Source: Chalara sp. BL73 (taxonomy: Eukaryota > Ascomycota > Leotiomycetes > Helotiales). Taken from it: DNA of 64,000 nt. The stretch lies in the NCBI GenBank assembly GCA_918026815.1, contig CAKJVC010000088.1, forward strand, positions 1,240,001 through 1,304,000. The letters run 5' to 3'. A program made the position numbers and the translations under genes. The notes under the pieces were generated by a model. That model had not been told where the DNA came from. It saw nothing but the letters and a program-made list of their open reading frames with translations, and did no database searches. Positions within the stretch are counted from its first letter, which is position 1; the number at the start of each line of letters is the position of its first letter. Below, in pieces: positions 21,008 to 33,082 of this stretch.

Positions 21008-23163
21008 GGCTCTGTCAATTGGGCCAGTATAGATCCTTGTATGCTTCCCCGGGGGAAGCGTTGCCAACGAGACGCGTATTGCGCCCCTTGGTATTCCGTG
21101 TGGCGTGCCCTTTTCCAGCATCATATCATCCCTCAAGCTCTGCTCGGTCTTGGGCCGCGCCGGTCATGAAAACGGTGGCGATGCCACCGCACTCTCAGTG
21201 TAGTAACTCTTCTCGCTGTTGGGTCCTGGTGGTCGTCCACCAGCAGCCCAAACTTACAAAGTTTGACCCAGGAATGAGATGGGGATGTCCGCCGAGCCTA
21301 AGCGTATCAATAAGCGGGGGAAGAGAACCTGACATGGATTGTATCAGTAACGGCGGGTGAAGCAGCAACAGCTCAACTTCGAGATCTGGTCCTCTCCAGT
21401 TTCTAGTTGTAATTTGCAGAAGATGCTTCCCCAGCCGATGGACCGCTGTAAGCCAAGTCCAAACGGTCATGATATCCATGAAACCCAGCTTAGGAGGGTC
21501 AGGCCGCGTTTGAGCTATAGGAGGTCGGCAACTATTGCCGGTGAACCAGAAGTCTGTCATTGCGACGGTCGGGGATTGATCAATGGATTATAAATCGGGA
21601 CTGAGACATTAAAAGTTAGAAGCATGTGTTGATCTGAGTAGCCTCAAGACTGTCTAGCAGATCTCAGAGCGGCAGCTTGAGCTTCAAGAAGTCGTTCGAT
21701 GCTGTTAAGCTCATCTATAAGATTTGAGCGCTTTAAAGCGAGTTTGACTTTCTTTCAGTTCGGCTGCGGATCGCAGATGTCACTGTCCTCTTTCTCAGTC
21801 TATTGCGAAGTTCCCGGAATAATATGTCTGTTCCTCTATCTTCCAACATAGGTTGATAAGCCCCAATACTTTGTATAAAAAAGACTCTTCGGAGACTCGA
21901 CTCGCAAGCTTCCCAATCGCGGACCTGAATCCTTTAGAAACTCACGTGATTACTCGTTCTGGACTCGGAACATGCCATTTTTTATACTCTCAAAGATAGT
22001 GCCGACAAGTTCTCCACCGGTTGTGAAAGCTTTAATAATTAAGTGGCATCATGAGTAACATCACACATAGCAACTGAATGGGCCACTGACCGAAGAACAG
22101 TATAGCGACTGTGCTTTGATGGGCGATTTGTGACACTGATCTGTAGCTATGACACAGCCTCTGATCGTAGCGTCTGTCAATAGAGAGCTTATTGAGTAGC
22201 GCAGATGGTACTTGGTTCCCTAATCACAAGTCCCCAAGGCTGTGAGCCACAAAGATATTAGCCTGGAGTTCAGTTTTGAAGCTAATCTGCATACCATTAA
22301 GGAGCTTGGACATGTTAAATAGTAATCCCCATAACCTACCAAGCGTGACAAGAATTCTAGTTCTACATCTATGGCCCACAGCGGGGTCATGCGGCATTTG
22401 GGCAGCTTGTGCTGCATGGGGACGGTAGCATAGGTCAAACACAGCGACACAAAATTTGAGGTAGATCCTTTGGCAGGCCATCTCGAACCCATTACGGGTC
22501 ACCTGAAGCAGACCCTTAGTTGAGATATGTAGCCTCAGACTCTCTTGGATTGAGATCAACGGCCACAATTCTGCATATGAAGCATCAGCCGTGGTTCGCA
22601 TTATAGGCAAAATATACAAAGACGACCGATGTTGCTTTGGCGTCCTCGGGTGGCTCATACAGCACCCTGAAAGAAGGTTTCTTCCGGGTTTCAACAGGTA
22701 AAGCTGACGGCGACGAGGGATTCATTGTAAATCAGGCCGTCTAGATCGTGACTCCGCCTGGCTGGGCTATTCAGATGGATAGAGGTTAAAGCACAAAGCA
22801 TTTTGGTGCCTCAGATACTCAATGGCATTGCTAATAGAAGTGCATTCCGTCACTTGTGTAACATTCTAGCAAATCGAGCCAATCATAGTCCTCGTTCGGC
22901 AGTATTTCGCCCCGCGCATTCGTGAAGCGCTTTTACCACGATCGAACGATATCAGCCATTTACCTCCCTATTGCCTAGCAGACAAACTTGAGATGTTCGC
23001 TGATAATACAAGACGAGAGAAGTCCAATTAGAATGGCCGACCAGTTAGTTGATATCCAATCCCTAGGCAGTGACCTGATCACGTGGTGTCATTGTGACTA
23101 GTGTTTCCTTTAGGGTTGACTATCTATTATAAATACTTGAATATCCTTAAGACGTCACTGATC
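21008..23163. other. 2.1 kb intergenic region
   Basis: Frames at 21004-21360, 21195-21560 and 22224-22694 show no domain. The 22224-22694 minus frame is the longest (about 156 codons) but has no conserved motif. The last 150 bp should hold the promoter of the Rossmann-fold gene. Confidence 0.35.
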
Positions 23164-24032
23164 ATGAAGCTCATCATCGCTGGTTCCACCGGCTTTGTGG
23201 CCACAGAAATTATACGCCAGGCCCTCTCCCTTCCAGCCATTACTTCCATCGCAGCACTGGGTCGACGTGTCGCTGCCGTGCCGCAGAATATTGGTCCTAA
23301 CGCTGATGCGTCCAAGCTCAGGTCTGTTCTTCTAGAAAACTTTGAGGACTATCCAGACAGCGTCAAACAAGAGCTAGGCAATGCAGATGCCTGTATATGG
23401 TATAAACGCTCCCCGCACAGCCTGTCACGTGATGATTCAGTCTCTGTAGGACCATTGCGATCACGCCGTCCGGATTGAACAAGATGCCTTTCGAGGAGGT
23501 TAGAAAGATCTGTCTGGGCTATGCGGTGAAAGGGCTTGAGACGATAGCACAGCTGCCTCGGGAGTCTACTGCCCGGCCATTCCGCTTTATCTACATCAGC
23601 GGAGTCAACGCTGAGCGGGATCAGAGTAAGAAACCGTGGGTACTTGGTGATTACTGCCTGATGCGGGTAAGATTCTTTGTCCCCCTTCGCTTCAGAACTC
23701 TTTCTTCTGATGTTGTGGCAATGGCTGAGGACCAACTCTAGGGAGAAATCGAAACTCGCGTCCTTGAGTACGCCAAACAATCCGGTGGTTCGGTGGAAGC
23801 TTGTGTAGCAAAGCCGGGGCTCATCAATGGCCTCGGCAAGCGGAATCCGGTCCAGCAAGTCCTGTCAACTATTGGCCGCACGATTATCGGTATTCCGAAG
23901 GTCGAGGTAGATGAGATCGCTGCTACTTTACTCGACCAAGCGATCAATGGAATCAAACAGGAAACCCTGCTTAACGAGGACCTGGTAAGGATTGGACAGA
24001 GCGCTCTGAAGGAAGAACAAAAGGACTCATAG
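23164..24032 (+). CDS. NAD(P)-binding Rossmann-fold protein (atypical SDR/NmrA-like)
   Basis: A 247-residue protein has exons 23164-23399, 23450-23666 and 23742-24032 (introns of 50 and 75 bp). The N-terminus MKLIIAGSTGFVATEII holds the GxTGxxA-type dinucleotide loop. The mid-part has FRFIYISGVNAE, and the C-terminal part starts GEIETRVLEYA, matching short fungal atypical-SDR proteins related to epimerases. The classical YxxxK pair is not clear, so it may be a regulator or a reductase using another active site. Such genes often sit beside metabolic clusters, but none is evident here. The family is moderately sure and the substrate unknown. Confidence 0.8.
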
Positions 24033-25631
24033 AAGATGATGGGCTATGGCTGTGAAGGCTCAATTTTAGACGAGCAGTCTAGTTGAGCATTTTCCGTAGC
24101 CTTCCCACTCGAAAGGACAGCTCCCGTATTTTAGAGTTTGGGTATTAAATCCATCAGACCTGAATTCCTTGCACTATGTCTTCAATGAACATGTTCCTGT
24201 TAAAGACCTCCAGAATCTGAGAGGACGAATCCAACACTGGCGAAGTTTCGAGGCATTGAATACTGCTGTGTTGAGGATGGAAGATCGACCCATCGAGCTA
24301 TATACAAGAGCAGATCAGGCTGGTGATTACAATCTCTTTTGTGATTTCATTTTAGGTAAAGCTCAAGACGTATACATGGTATTCCTTTCGCTGAACGGTA
24401 ATATTGTAAGCCCCGCTTTTGGTTTCTCGCTTAGGAAAAGGGGCGGGTTATAGGTGAGTAGCAAGCTTATAAACGGAGGTACCTACGTGTTGGAGAGGCT
24501 TTGGGAAAGCAAGTAGATGCAGAAGAGAGTGCTGCGTAAGTAGTTGGCGAAGTTGCATGAATGAATATTAGGGATGATAAGATATTTACGAAACATGAAA
24601 CATTCACACTGCCTAGACTGTTCATGCGAATTCACATGATATTGTTAAGCATTTCATTTTCCTGTTATTCTTATAAACTGGGCAAAGAGCATTTTAAATT
24701 TAATAACTTGGCCAGATACCTCTCTAAGGATCATGATCCGTAAGGCACCGACAACTTGCTGATCTTGTGCAGTGATTATATTACATTTGAAAAATCTAGG
24801 TGTGAGAGCGCCAAGCATACATTAGCACAATCGGCATACGGCATAAAATACCCACTGGACCCCTATACCGAAGATCCGGGCCCTCTGGAAAGACCGATTG
24901 TCATACTTTCGTAGATGTCACTTTGAACCTTGCTTTTTTATTCTTTTTAAATAGATATAAAGTTGCACATGTATACTTACGTGCTTTTGGTGCGTGGCGG
25001 ACAAGCTGAGGGTGGGGACATGATTTTTCTTGATTTGGGTGCGCCAGCCACCTGATTACGCTGGATCCATCCCAACCACCGGACAATTTCCATAGATCTA
25101 AGTCCTGAGGACATGTAGTCTCCCGTTCTGAAACATTTTCTTTCCAACTTCAAAATTTGAGAAACAATTATTGATCTATTTGTGTTCCGAAATCTCGACT
25201 TTTCTGATTCACATGCACTACCTGTGTTGACAGTCTTGGAGGCTGTCAGCGAGCGCCAATCAGCTTATCGTCGGGCACTATCGATAACCATAAACCTGAC
25301 CGCTCGCCATTTTAGGCCCCGCATCTCAACACCCAAGTTCACCTCCTCCTTCAACTGTGGTTCCAGCTGAGGGCCGAGAAAAGAAAAGAGAAAAGAAGAG
25401 GAATATATCATATTACTGAGGTTGATCAAGTAAACCAACCTTCTTCCCATTATTGTTGCCATCCGCGTACTTGCAACACGCGGTGCGACTCCACTCGTGT
25501 ACCCTTGCACGCAGGAAAATCTTGAACCCCATCGCATGAATTGTAGGAGCCAGGGTATCACCAATTCACTCAAAGTGGAAGACGGGATTCGACGCGGTTG
25601 ATGCTACTAGTACCTGAGCTAATCCCGCACC
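24033..25631. other. 1.6 kb intergenic region
   Basis: A plus-strand frame at 24169-24453 (about 94 codons, CTG-opened, no ATG at the left end) has no family I recognise and may be an exon of an unmodelled gene. The remainder shows no motif. The leader of the coiled-coil gene lies at its right end. Confidence 0.35.
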
Positions 25632-27245
25632 ATGGCAAACCTTCTCCAATCCACCTCCACTCCGCCGCCCTTCAGCTTCGAGACACTACCACTTCCAAAG
25701 GTGCACGCCGGCCGAAGAACGCTCTCGACCTGTGTAGACAGCAGAAACTCGAGCTTGAACACAAAGGAAATCTGGGCGAGTGACTATTTCGACACGGAAG
25801 ATGAAGATGGGGAGTTTGTAAGGGAAGGACACTGGATTTCGCCTCCTCCCGCGGCAGCTACGACTTCGAGTCCATTGCCCAAGAGTGTTGCTCTCACGGA
25901 TGATGAAGAAAGCTTCCCTGCCAGACAGCCACGGACACACCAGAGATCACTTACCTCATTATTACCATTTGGATCCAAATCAAGGGAAGGCAGTCCTAAG
26001 AAGCTGGTGAAGGCGAGAAAGAGCCCTGCGGAGGACGACGACTACATGCCTTACACTGGCGATCGTGAACGTGCTGCGAAGACCTCGGATACGGGCAGAG
26101 GAGGTTTGGCTTCGTGGTTCTCAGGAAGCTCGGCTCCTGTAACCATTGGTGTCCCTGTATCGAGTCCTGACCCGGAAGACTCAGCAAAGATGGCTTCGCC
26201 TGCCAGGAGACCAACTCTACCTTCTCTCAATTCCAATAGCTCCATCACACAAGCCAAGGCACCAACGACTTCAATGTTCAATTTCTTTTCATCGCCCAAA
26301 ACCCCTTCTCACCCCAGCATACAGCTACCACAACATCTACTAGATTCCGATGAGCTCCTCACCCTCGACATAAATAGTGTGCTCTACCCATCTGGGTCGC
26401 CCGGCACGTTCTCGCCAGCTGCTTTCAAGAATCTGCAAATGCAGGCGGAGGGTCTCCTACAAAAAATGCAAACCGCCTACAAATTTCTCAAACTTGAGAA
26501 CCACGAGCTCTCGGCCGAAAACTCTGCTCAGGGGGAAGAACTTGAAGAATCAGAAACGCGAGCCCAGTGTCTGAAAACACAACTCGATGACATCGCACAC
26601 AAAGTCACAGAACAAGATAAAGTGATCGAGAGCTTAGTCCTGGAATTGGCACAGGAGAAACAGCTGCGAGCTGAAGAAAAAGAGGCCCGCGAGAAGTCGA
26701 TAGCTCTAGTCCGCGAGTCTCGCAAAACGGCCGAGAAGCGTGGAAGTTGCTGTTCTGGCCAAGGCGAAGATCTACACATCACCACCGACCTAGAGCACAA
26801 ATCCTGGCGGAATAGCGGCGGCAGCACGGATTTCGAGTCCGACACTGATTCCGCTACTTCGGTGTTCTCGAGATCGAGAAGCCCCACGCTGACGACGAGG
26901 AGCGCGATGAGCACTACCACAGTAGATAGCGTGCAGAGCGCAGATATCATGCAAGCCGAGTTTGGACGAGTGGTTGTGCTCAAGGACGAGTGTTCTGGCG
27001 TGCAAAGACCAAAGATGGTACAGCAACCGAGTACCTTTCAAAAGATCATGAGCGGAATGCAGAACAAAGGAGAGGTGTCGGAGGGAGCGAACAGCTGCAG
27101 AAACTGTAGCGGAAACGATTCGAGCGTTGCATGGGATACGGTTGGGTTGTTAAGGGCGGAGAACAGAGGTTTGAAAGAAAGGGTAAGTGAGCTAGAAGGA
27201 GCCGTGGAGGGAGCGCTAGATCTTTGTGCTGGCTTGGTGCATTGA
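25632..27245 (+). CDS. Disordered coiled-coil protein, function unknown
   Basis: A 537-residue intronless protein starts at ATG 25632 in a good context (accATGg). Residues 1-245 are Ser/Pro/Lys-rich and disordered, with an acidic patch DTEDEDGEF. A short conserved-looking block follows (LDINSVLYPSGSPGTFSPAAF, about 250-270). A heptad-rich coiled coil runs from about 270 to 360 (LQMQAEGLLQKMQTAYKFLK and on). A Ser-rich segment follows, and a second short coiled coil lies at the C-terminus. The layout suits a cytoskeletal or scaffold protein. I do not recognise the family and give no function. It converges with the NCBP3-like gene. Confidence 0.75.
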   Translation: MANLLQSTSTPPPFSFETLPLPKVHAGRRTLSTCVDSRNSSLNTKEIWASDYFDTEDEDGEFVREGHWISPPPAAATTSSPLPKSVALTDDEESFPARQPRTHQRSLTSLLPFGSKSREGSPKKLVKARKSPAEDDDYMPYTGDRERAAKTSDTGRGGLASWFSGSSAPVTIGVPVSSPDPEDSAKMASPARRPTLPSLNSNSSITQAKAPTTSMFNFFSSPKTPSHPSIQLPQHLLDSDELLTLDINSVLYPSGSPGTFSPAAFKNLQMQAEGLLQKMQTAYKFLKLENHELSAENSAQGEELEESETRAQCLKTQLDDIAHKVTEQDKVIESLVLELAQEKQLRAEEKEAREKSIALVRESRKTAEKRGSCCSGQGEDLHITTDLEHKSWRNSGGSTDFESDTDSATSVFSRSRSPTLTTRSAMSTTTVDSVQSADIMQAEFGRVVVLKDECSGVQRPKMVQQPSTFQKIMSGMQNKGEVSEGANSCRNCSGNDSSVAWDTVGLLRAENRGLKERVSELEGAVEGALDLCAGLVH

Positions 27246-28037
27246 GGAAAGAGATGATATGTGAGCATCATTAAGAATGATACCCCCTGACTTAAGAATA
27301 TGGAAACGGCGTTACCTTGGTCACCCTTCACAGTTCAAGCAATTGGATGGACGGTCGTCCTGGAGTTTGGGTTCGGACGGTCGGCATGTACTTAGACACC
27401 TTGCATACATACATATACCGCTGGATAACGGGTATAGAAGAACATTTTCTACAATGACTCCCGGCTTGACATGTGAAGGTGCCCCTTTTTTACAAAAGGT
27501 TCGATATATTTTCTATTATAGCGCTTTTTGTGTTCAACAATGCTTGAAACCTTAAATTCCATCTGCGATACTGGCAAGTTGGCATCCTGCGCCAACGTGC
27601 TAGCATAGCTCAAGGCTACCAGAGGACAAATATCATTCACAATTCGGTATCACCAATATCCGTTGTTCCCAAGTTCACTGTAAGAAAGTGCTGGATGCAG
27701 GTTGATAAATATATTTTATCGCTGAAGAGCAAGAGTGAAGAAATCCCAACGCAGATCCGCTATGCTGCCTCCCACCATCAAACGCCACGCTATGCAGATT
27801 TTGTGGCAAACTTCCTCTGTACATTTGTGTTTTTTTCCTCCTTTCGAATTCGCTCTACGTGCGTTGTTGCTTCACCGCTGTTCCCACCTATGCCATTGGT
27901 ATCTCAACCGTCAACGCCCGTAAATTCCCGCTGAAAATTCTCAAAATCGTCCACCGAAGGCGGCTAGTTGCAGTTATACCTGTTCCATGTATATATCTTT
28001 TTTACCTTCCATCCTTTCACGTTAAAGACGAGGAGTC
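27246..28037. other. Intergenic between convergent genes
   Basis: This stretch holds the 3' ends of the coiled-coil gene (plus) and the NCBP3-like gene (minus). Frames at 27277-27555 and 27695-27934 show nothing. Confidence 0.35.
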
Positions 28038-29412
28038 TCAATGGAATAAATCCTCGGCCTTCCTCCGCCTCCCTCCCCGCCCCTCGAGCGTCTCCCCAAA
28101 CAATTCCTTGCCCGAATTTCCTCCGTGACTCGGAAACAGCTCCTTCACGCCTCCATTGGCGCCCCCTTTGATCGCGAAATCAAAGTTGATACTTTTGTTT
28201 GGCTTCGCTACGCCGCGAATGTTAATCCCTTTGCCTCCCGAATCGCGTATAGCTCCACTATCAGCGCCATCCACGAACGGAACAGGCATCTGCTTCGCAA
28301 ACAGATCTGCAGTTGCGTCCGCGGCATCAAAGGCAAGAGAGCGGTTGTGGCTAACGCCAAGTTTATGGGGGAAGAGCTCTTTCGTGCCCGCGTCTTGGAG
28401 TTGTGCTTTTATAGCCTGCGCCTTCGCCCGGTTTTCTGCCGCCGCATTGTTTTGCCGGATATATCTCCTATCAGCCTCCAGATCCCGCTCAATACCACGC
28501 ACCGGACTCGCACTGCGGTCACGTAATCGCGATCGCCGCTCATCGGCTTTCTCAGGAAACAGTTCCTTGCCTGCGCCTCCAAGCCGTACCCGTCGTCGTT
28601 CGCGCGAGTTGCTTCGAGAGCGGGAATCTTGTCTGCGTTTGCGGTTAGCTCTTTGCGCGAGCGCGGCCTCGTCGTCGTCGTAAAGACTAGCATCAAACCC
28701 AGAGGTTTCATCCTCATCCCGCCGTTTGCGATGCTCGCGATCATCGTATCGCTGACTTCTGTATCCGTCATCATCACGTTCTCTGTACCTTCTGTTTCCA
28801 CCTCTGGGCCCTCCTCTGCTGCGGCGCTCTCCCGGGTCCGCATCAGGATGGAGGAGATAGAATCTGCTTCTGTCGCGCGCACCGGCTTGTTTGCGGTCCC
28901 CTTGTACTGCTATCCGTACTTCTAATTGTGTATCCTTTTGTTCTGGGACTGGTTTCGCAGCGATGGTTTGAAGAGTGGGAAGCTGAGAGATGTCTACTAT
29001 TTCAGTCACGAAGGAAAGTAACGCTTCTTGTGCAATTTCTAGTGTCTCGTAGACTAGGTTTGCGGAAGTGTCGTCGATCCATTGAATGTGCTCTGGTTCG
29101 TGTGATGGATAGTATGCCGCCGCAAATGCTTTGATATCTTTGGTCGCAAGATTATCTAAACCTCGAAGATGCACTTTTTCAGGGCAGAGCTGAAGGGCAT
29201 CGGAGGTAGAGGTATCGTTGGGAGCATTGGCTCGAATTTGTGAGGCTGATTCAGTCTGTTCCAAGGTCAGCCGGTTCTCTTAATTTCTCAACTGAACTAA
29301 GGCAGCTGACAGCTAGATCATCTGCGATCGCGATATCCTGATTCTCCTGGGGATAGCCATCATCCATCAAATCCATATCAATATCAATATCCAAATCCAT
29401 GTCGGTAGCCAT
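28038..29412 (-). CDS. NCBP3-like nuclear cap-binding subunit 3 homologue
   Basis: A 439-residue protein has exons 29311-29412 and 28038-29255, joined across a 55-bp intron. The ATG at 29412 opens an acidic N-tail rich in MD and ID. Next is the NCBP3 RNA-binding-like domain (VHLRGLDNLATKDIKAF ... IQWIDDTSANLVYET). A long Arg/Asp/Ser-rich region follows. The C-terminal half carries four KELF(P) motifs (GKELFPEK, TKELFPHK, VKELFPSH, GKELFGET). Human NCBP3 binds capped mRNA with NCBP1 and links it to export, and a matching nuclear role is inferred. The intron donor is GTCAGC (weak), but removing it gives the correct frame and a natural N-terminus. Confidence 0.85.
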
Positions 29413-30619
29413 TGCGAAGTGAGGCGGCAGATTGTGTTGCTGAAATCGACTGTCCTTTCAAGAGCTTGCCGAAGAAGTTGGACACAATAATTAGGCTTGG
29501 ATATGTTGCGGAAAAATCCAGAGCGCGATGGAAGAACTATTGTAAAAGCGTTCCACGAAAGAATGCCAGTGTCAATGCTGCCGCTCAGTGAATGTACTGG
29601 GTCGTGCTAGTTTTAAGAATGAATATTGATAAATGGAGCAACCAAGTAAGATTTCAGAACGGCATATTAGACAATTGCTGTGGCCAGTGTGAAAGACATA
29701 GTGGTTGATGACCGGAGAGAGTGATGAAGTGTTGGAGGCAGATATTTGGGTTGCGAGGCTGTGACGTTGGCGCGAGGTTGGAAGGTCGCTAGAAAATACT
29801 GCCAATAATAAGAGTGGGCCACTGGTTTACAGACTGAGAAATTCGTTAATATGACAATTAACTAGATGCTAAAGGATATTTTTGATTTATCAAAGTTTCT
29901 TTGACTCCGCAATATTAATTCAGCTACAAGAACTGAGTACTGGACATCAGTAGCAAGATCGGCCCCGAATTTCTCAGCTGAATAGACAAGTACTTGCTAA
30001 GTTGGTGCAGTTGCTGAAGGTGAGCTTTGAATGAAGTAGGTTTCTACCTATAAAAGTAGTAGATATAGTATCAAGGCTCAATGCTTACATCTTTGATATG
30101 GTTTATTAACAGAACTCGAATTTGAACTATCAAACTGGTAGTGACTTAAGCTATTTTTGTTAAAGTACTACTCCTATATCCAGCACTTGTTGTTGAACCA
30201 TTCCCAAACAACCACTACCAAGGTAGCTTATTGCCCCATAAAATATTTACCATGGCCTAATAAATCTAGATTTGCGATGCTTACACACCATTGTTCTCCT
30301 CGAGTCGTCTTGGGTCCTCTTGGGTCCTCTTGGGCCAGGGCTAGCCAAATAGCATCAATAAACCGCTTCTCATTTGTGCCGGAAGCATCTGAAAGCGATA
30401 GAGGTACGCTCTGGTGAGATCACCGGTAAGCCTTAGTATCAAGTCATGACTGCTGCTGAGCTCAGTTGTACCTGAAGCTATGATGATAGCTTTCAGGATT
30501 GCTGTATTTTGAACGAGAGCAGCCACTGCAGCCATCTTTGGCTATCTCTTGTATTACATTTTGTATACTGGTGACGCAATCCAAAACTATAACATCCTCG
30601 CGATCGGTTTCGCTCCATA
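29413..30619. other. Intergenic with a short 10-bp tandem repeat
   Basis: No gene was recognised. Near 30307-30335 the unit tcttgggtcc is repeated two and a half times. The right end is the 3' flank of the HET gene and the left end the promoter of the NCBP3-like gene. Confidence 0.35.
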
Positions 30620-32312
30620 TTAGCACGTCAATTTCTGCAGTCCAATGATATCCAGCTCCAGTGAAACAGGCTTGTTGTTGCTTATCAAGAGTTTCCCTTT
30701 ATTCTCATCCCAGGCCTGCCGTCTCTCTGGTGTGACGATTGTCATATCATCAAGTACAAAAATGGCTTTACCTACGACATTCCATTGCCCTTGCATCCAT
30801 CTCACTATAGCCACGTAAACCAATCCCGCGAATTCCCAAATTTGGTCTCCAGGCTTGATGTCTAACGTGCCTATTCCTCTCCAATACTCACTTCGACCTT
30901 TCGAAGTAAATGTTTGCAGCCGATATGGGGTGCGAAACTCAGATGGCAGCAGAGAAATCCAATCATACAGTTGATGGCTAGGCATTTGCTTGAGGGCTTC
31001 CGGAAGACTCAATTCCCTGGTGACGGTATAAAAAGCATTCCTCACACTAACAATGTTCCCTTGGAGCTCTCTGCTGTCTTCCCCCATTTGGCAGCTCTTC
31101 CATTTGTAGAATGAAGCCAGGCAAGGGTAATCTTGTATCTTCAAGTTCGCACCCTAAGCTGTCGACCACACTACGGACCTCTCCTTCTAATGCCAGAAGC
31201 TTTGGGAACTCGACATGCAGCATCAGCTCCTCCGAATCACGGTCTTGTGGCGCCTCACTTCCATCTTCAGTAGGTTGCATCGGCGTGATAAGCTGACGCG
31301 TTGGCTTGGTACGAACTTCTCGATATAATGGGTGCAACCTCACTTCTTCCAGTGGAATGTCGAAGGGGCCACCGAGCACGCCCTGGAGAAATTGGCTACA
31401 TTTGATTGCGTCAAGAGTGGAGTATGGCGCATATAACTGGCACGAGGAGCTATAATATAATGGGAAGTATATGTTCATGATGTCCTGGTAGATCTCAAAT
31501 AATGATTTCGAGTAATCTGCTTTATATCTGCAGTCCGTCGCAAGCGCAAGGAGAGCGAACACCTTGTCCCTCAGATCCAAGCACACGTTCTCACTAAACT
31601 TCGCGACTAGGTCCAAGAGTCGAAACTGCTTATTTGTAGGACCATCGAGGCGGATCTCAATCAGTCGAGATGCTGATGTGCGCTCAAACTCACCGTGCAG
31701 TTCTTGCTCTTGATAGAGCTTCACAAATGCCTGCCAATCTACTGACTTGGTGCCGCAATGAACGGTAAGATGCTTAGCCAGACTGACCTCCTGGAGAACC
31801 CACATCCGTTTCCAATAGTCGCGATTGCATAGCCTACGAAGCGCTTTGTGGGTTGGAACGTCTAGTGTCGAGGGCCCAGCATAACGACTTGACGCGTCAT
31901 TAAGAAAGTCCATCGCCAGATCACTATCGTCCGCTTCTGGTCCTAGCCAGACAATTACTTCTGCAGCCTGCGTAAATATATCCTTCATCAATGCAACTTG
32001 GTGGTTTCGCTCGTTCACGCTATGCTGGTTAATGCAAAGCGCATCGACCCACAGAAGACGATGTTTATCGCTCCTCCGTAGCTTGAAAAGTGCACACCAC
32101 AGGTTAGATCTGACATCGGTGCGCTGGCCATGAAGCCAAATCTGCTTCTTTTGGCCCGCGGAACCCCACGTGTAGGACAGAGCCTCGTAGAAAGGTCTGC
32201 GGGCAAAGCGAGCACGAACCAGTCTGCACTTGATCGGATCGCTGGTTCCTCCCATCTCAAGAATGAGAAGCCGAAGGTCAGACTTCGCATCCAAGAGCTC
32301 GTACTCGTACAT
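30620..32312 (-). CDS. HET-domain protein (heterokaryon incompatibility)
   Basis: The model gives 537 residues from exons 31153-32312 and 30620-31073. The ATG is at 32312. HET blocks in order: YEALSYTWGS (~42-52), LLWVDALCINQ (~90-100), VWLGPEADDSDLA (~125), YWKRMWVLQEV (~165-175) and DLRDKVFALLALATD (~248-262). The C-terminal part (GDQIWEFAGLVYVAIVRW) resembles the usual end of this class. HET proteins act in non-self recognition and programmed cell death. The two reading frames are joined either by a 79-bp intron (donor GTGCGA, acceptor GACAG; the frame is correct) or by a frameshift. The intron is favoured because the second frame then continues cleanly. Unlike the HET copy at 0.7-2.1 kb, the HET blocks here have no stop. 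Confidence 0.82.
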
Positions 32313-33082
32313 TTCATTTGTCTCCTACTCACTAGGCTCAGAAGCGATCCCATCAAGGGGGATGTTTCGGATTGAGAGTTAGATGACGACCTGACTTAGG
32401 GTCCATTCTTTTTTCCAGCACAATAAAATCAAGAAATTATCTAGATATGATGATGGTAAAAGAAACTGCGGATTTGTTTAGGTGTGGGGTGCGGCACAGC
32501 AGACATTGTCAGCAGTCACCTGTTGCCAAGCCAATATCTGCTGTAAGTCTTCCAGGTCACAGGATAACTTATCTCGCGGGTGACAAGTAGCAAATACCGA
32601 CAGGGTCATTTACAGCATCATACTTCATGTTTATCTTAGCCTACATTAAAGTGTTGATCCTAAGTTTAGGTCCAAGCTTAGACCGGCATTTTGAAAATCA
32701 AGGCATAAGGCTTCCATGCTTCATTTATTGTTGTTACTTTAACCTTAAATTTTAGCTGCATGCTTGAGTCGATATTTGTCTGAACTAATTGTACCAGTGC
32801 CCTTGTGGCAGAAACAAACTTGTTTTTGACTTGGATGAACGATGATAATGCGTCATAAGAGATGATATAATCTACTGAGACCTTCCTCCTACGGTAATAC
32901 GAGTAATTGCATAATTCCCCATATCAAGTACCTGCCCGTCTCCAAAGCTCAGGCTCTATTAAACTGATATGGAGCGATCCTGTTCCCACAGCCATATCCA
33001 GCTCATTCTACTTGTGACTGACCCGGTCTATGCTGCCTGTATCTACCAGATGTCAAACTTCTGGCATAATAACATTAATCAA
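32313..33082. other. Intergenic, HET promoter side
   Basis: The region is AT-leaning with only short frames. It holds the 5' flank of the HET gene and the 3' flank of the rhodopsin-domain pseudogene, both on the minus strand. Confidence 0.35.

Noticed and set aside
22224..22694. Minus-strand 156-codon frame
   Set aside because: No recognisable motif and no splice structure. It is noted only as unresolved.
28125..28925. Plus-strand frames over the NCBP3-like gene
   Set aside because: They are the reverse of Arg/Ser/Asp-rich codons, which rarely give stops. The minus frame has the true family motifs.
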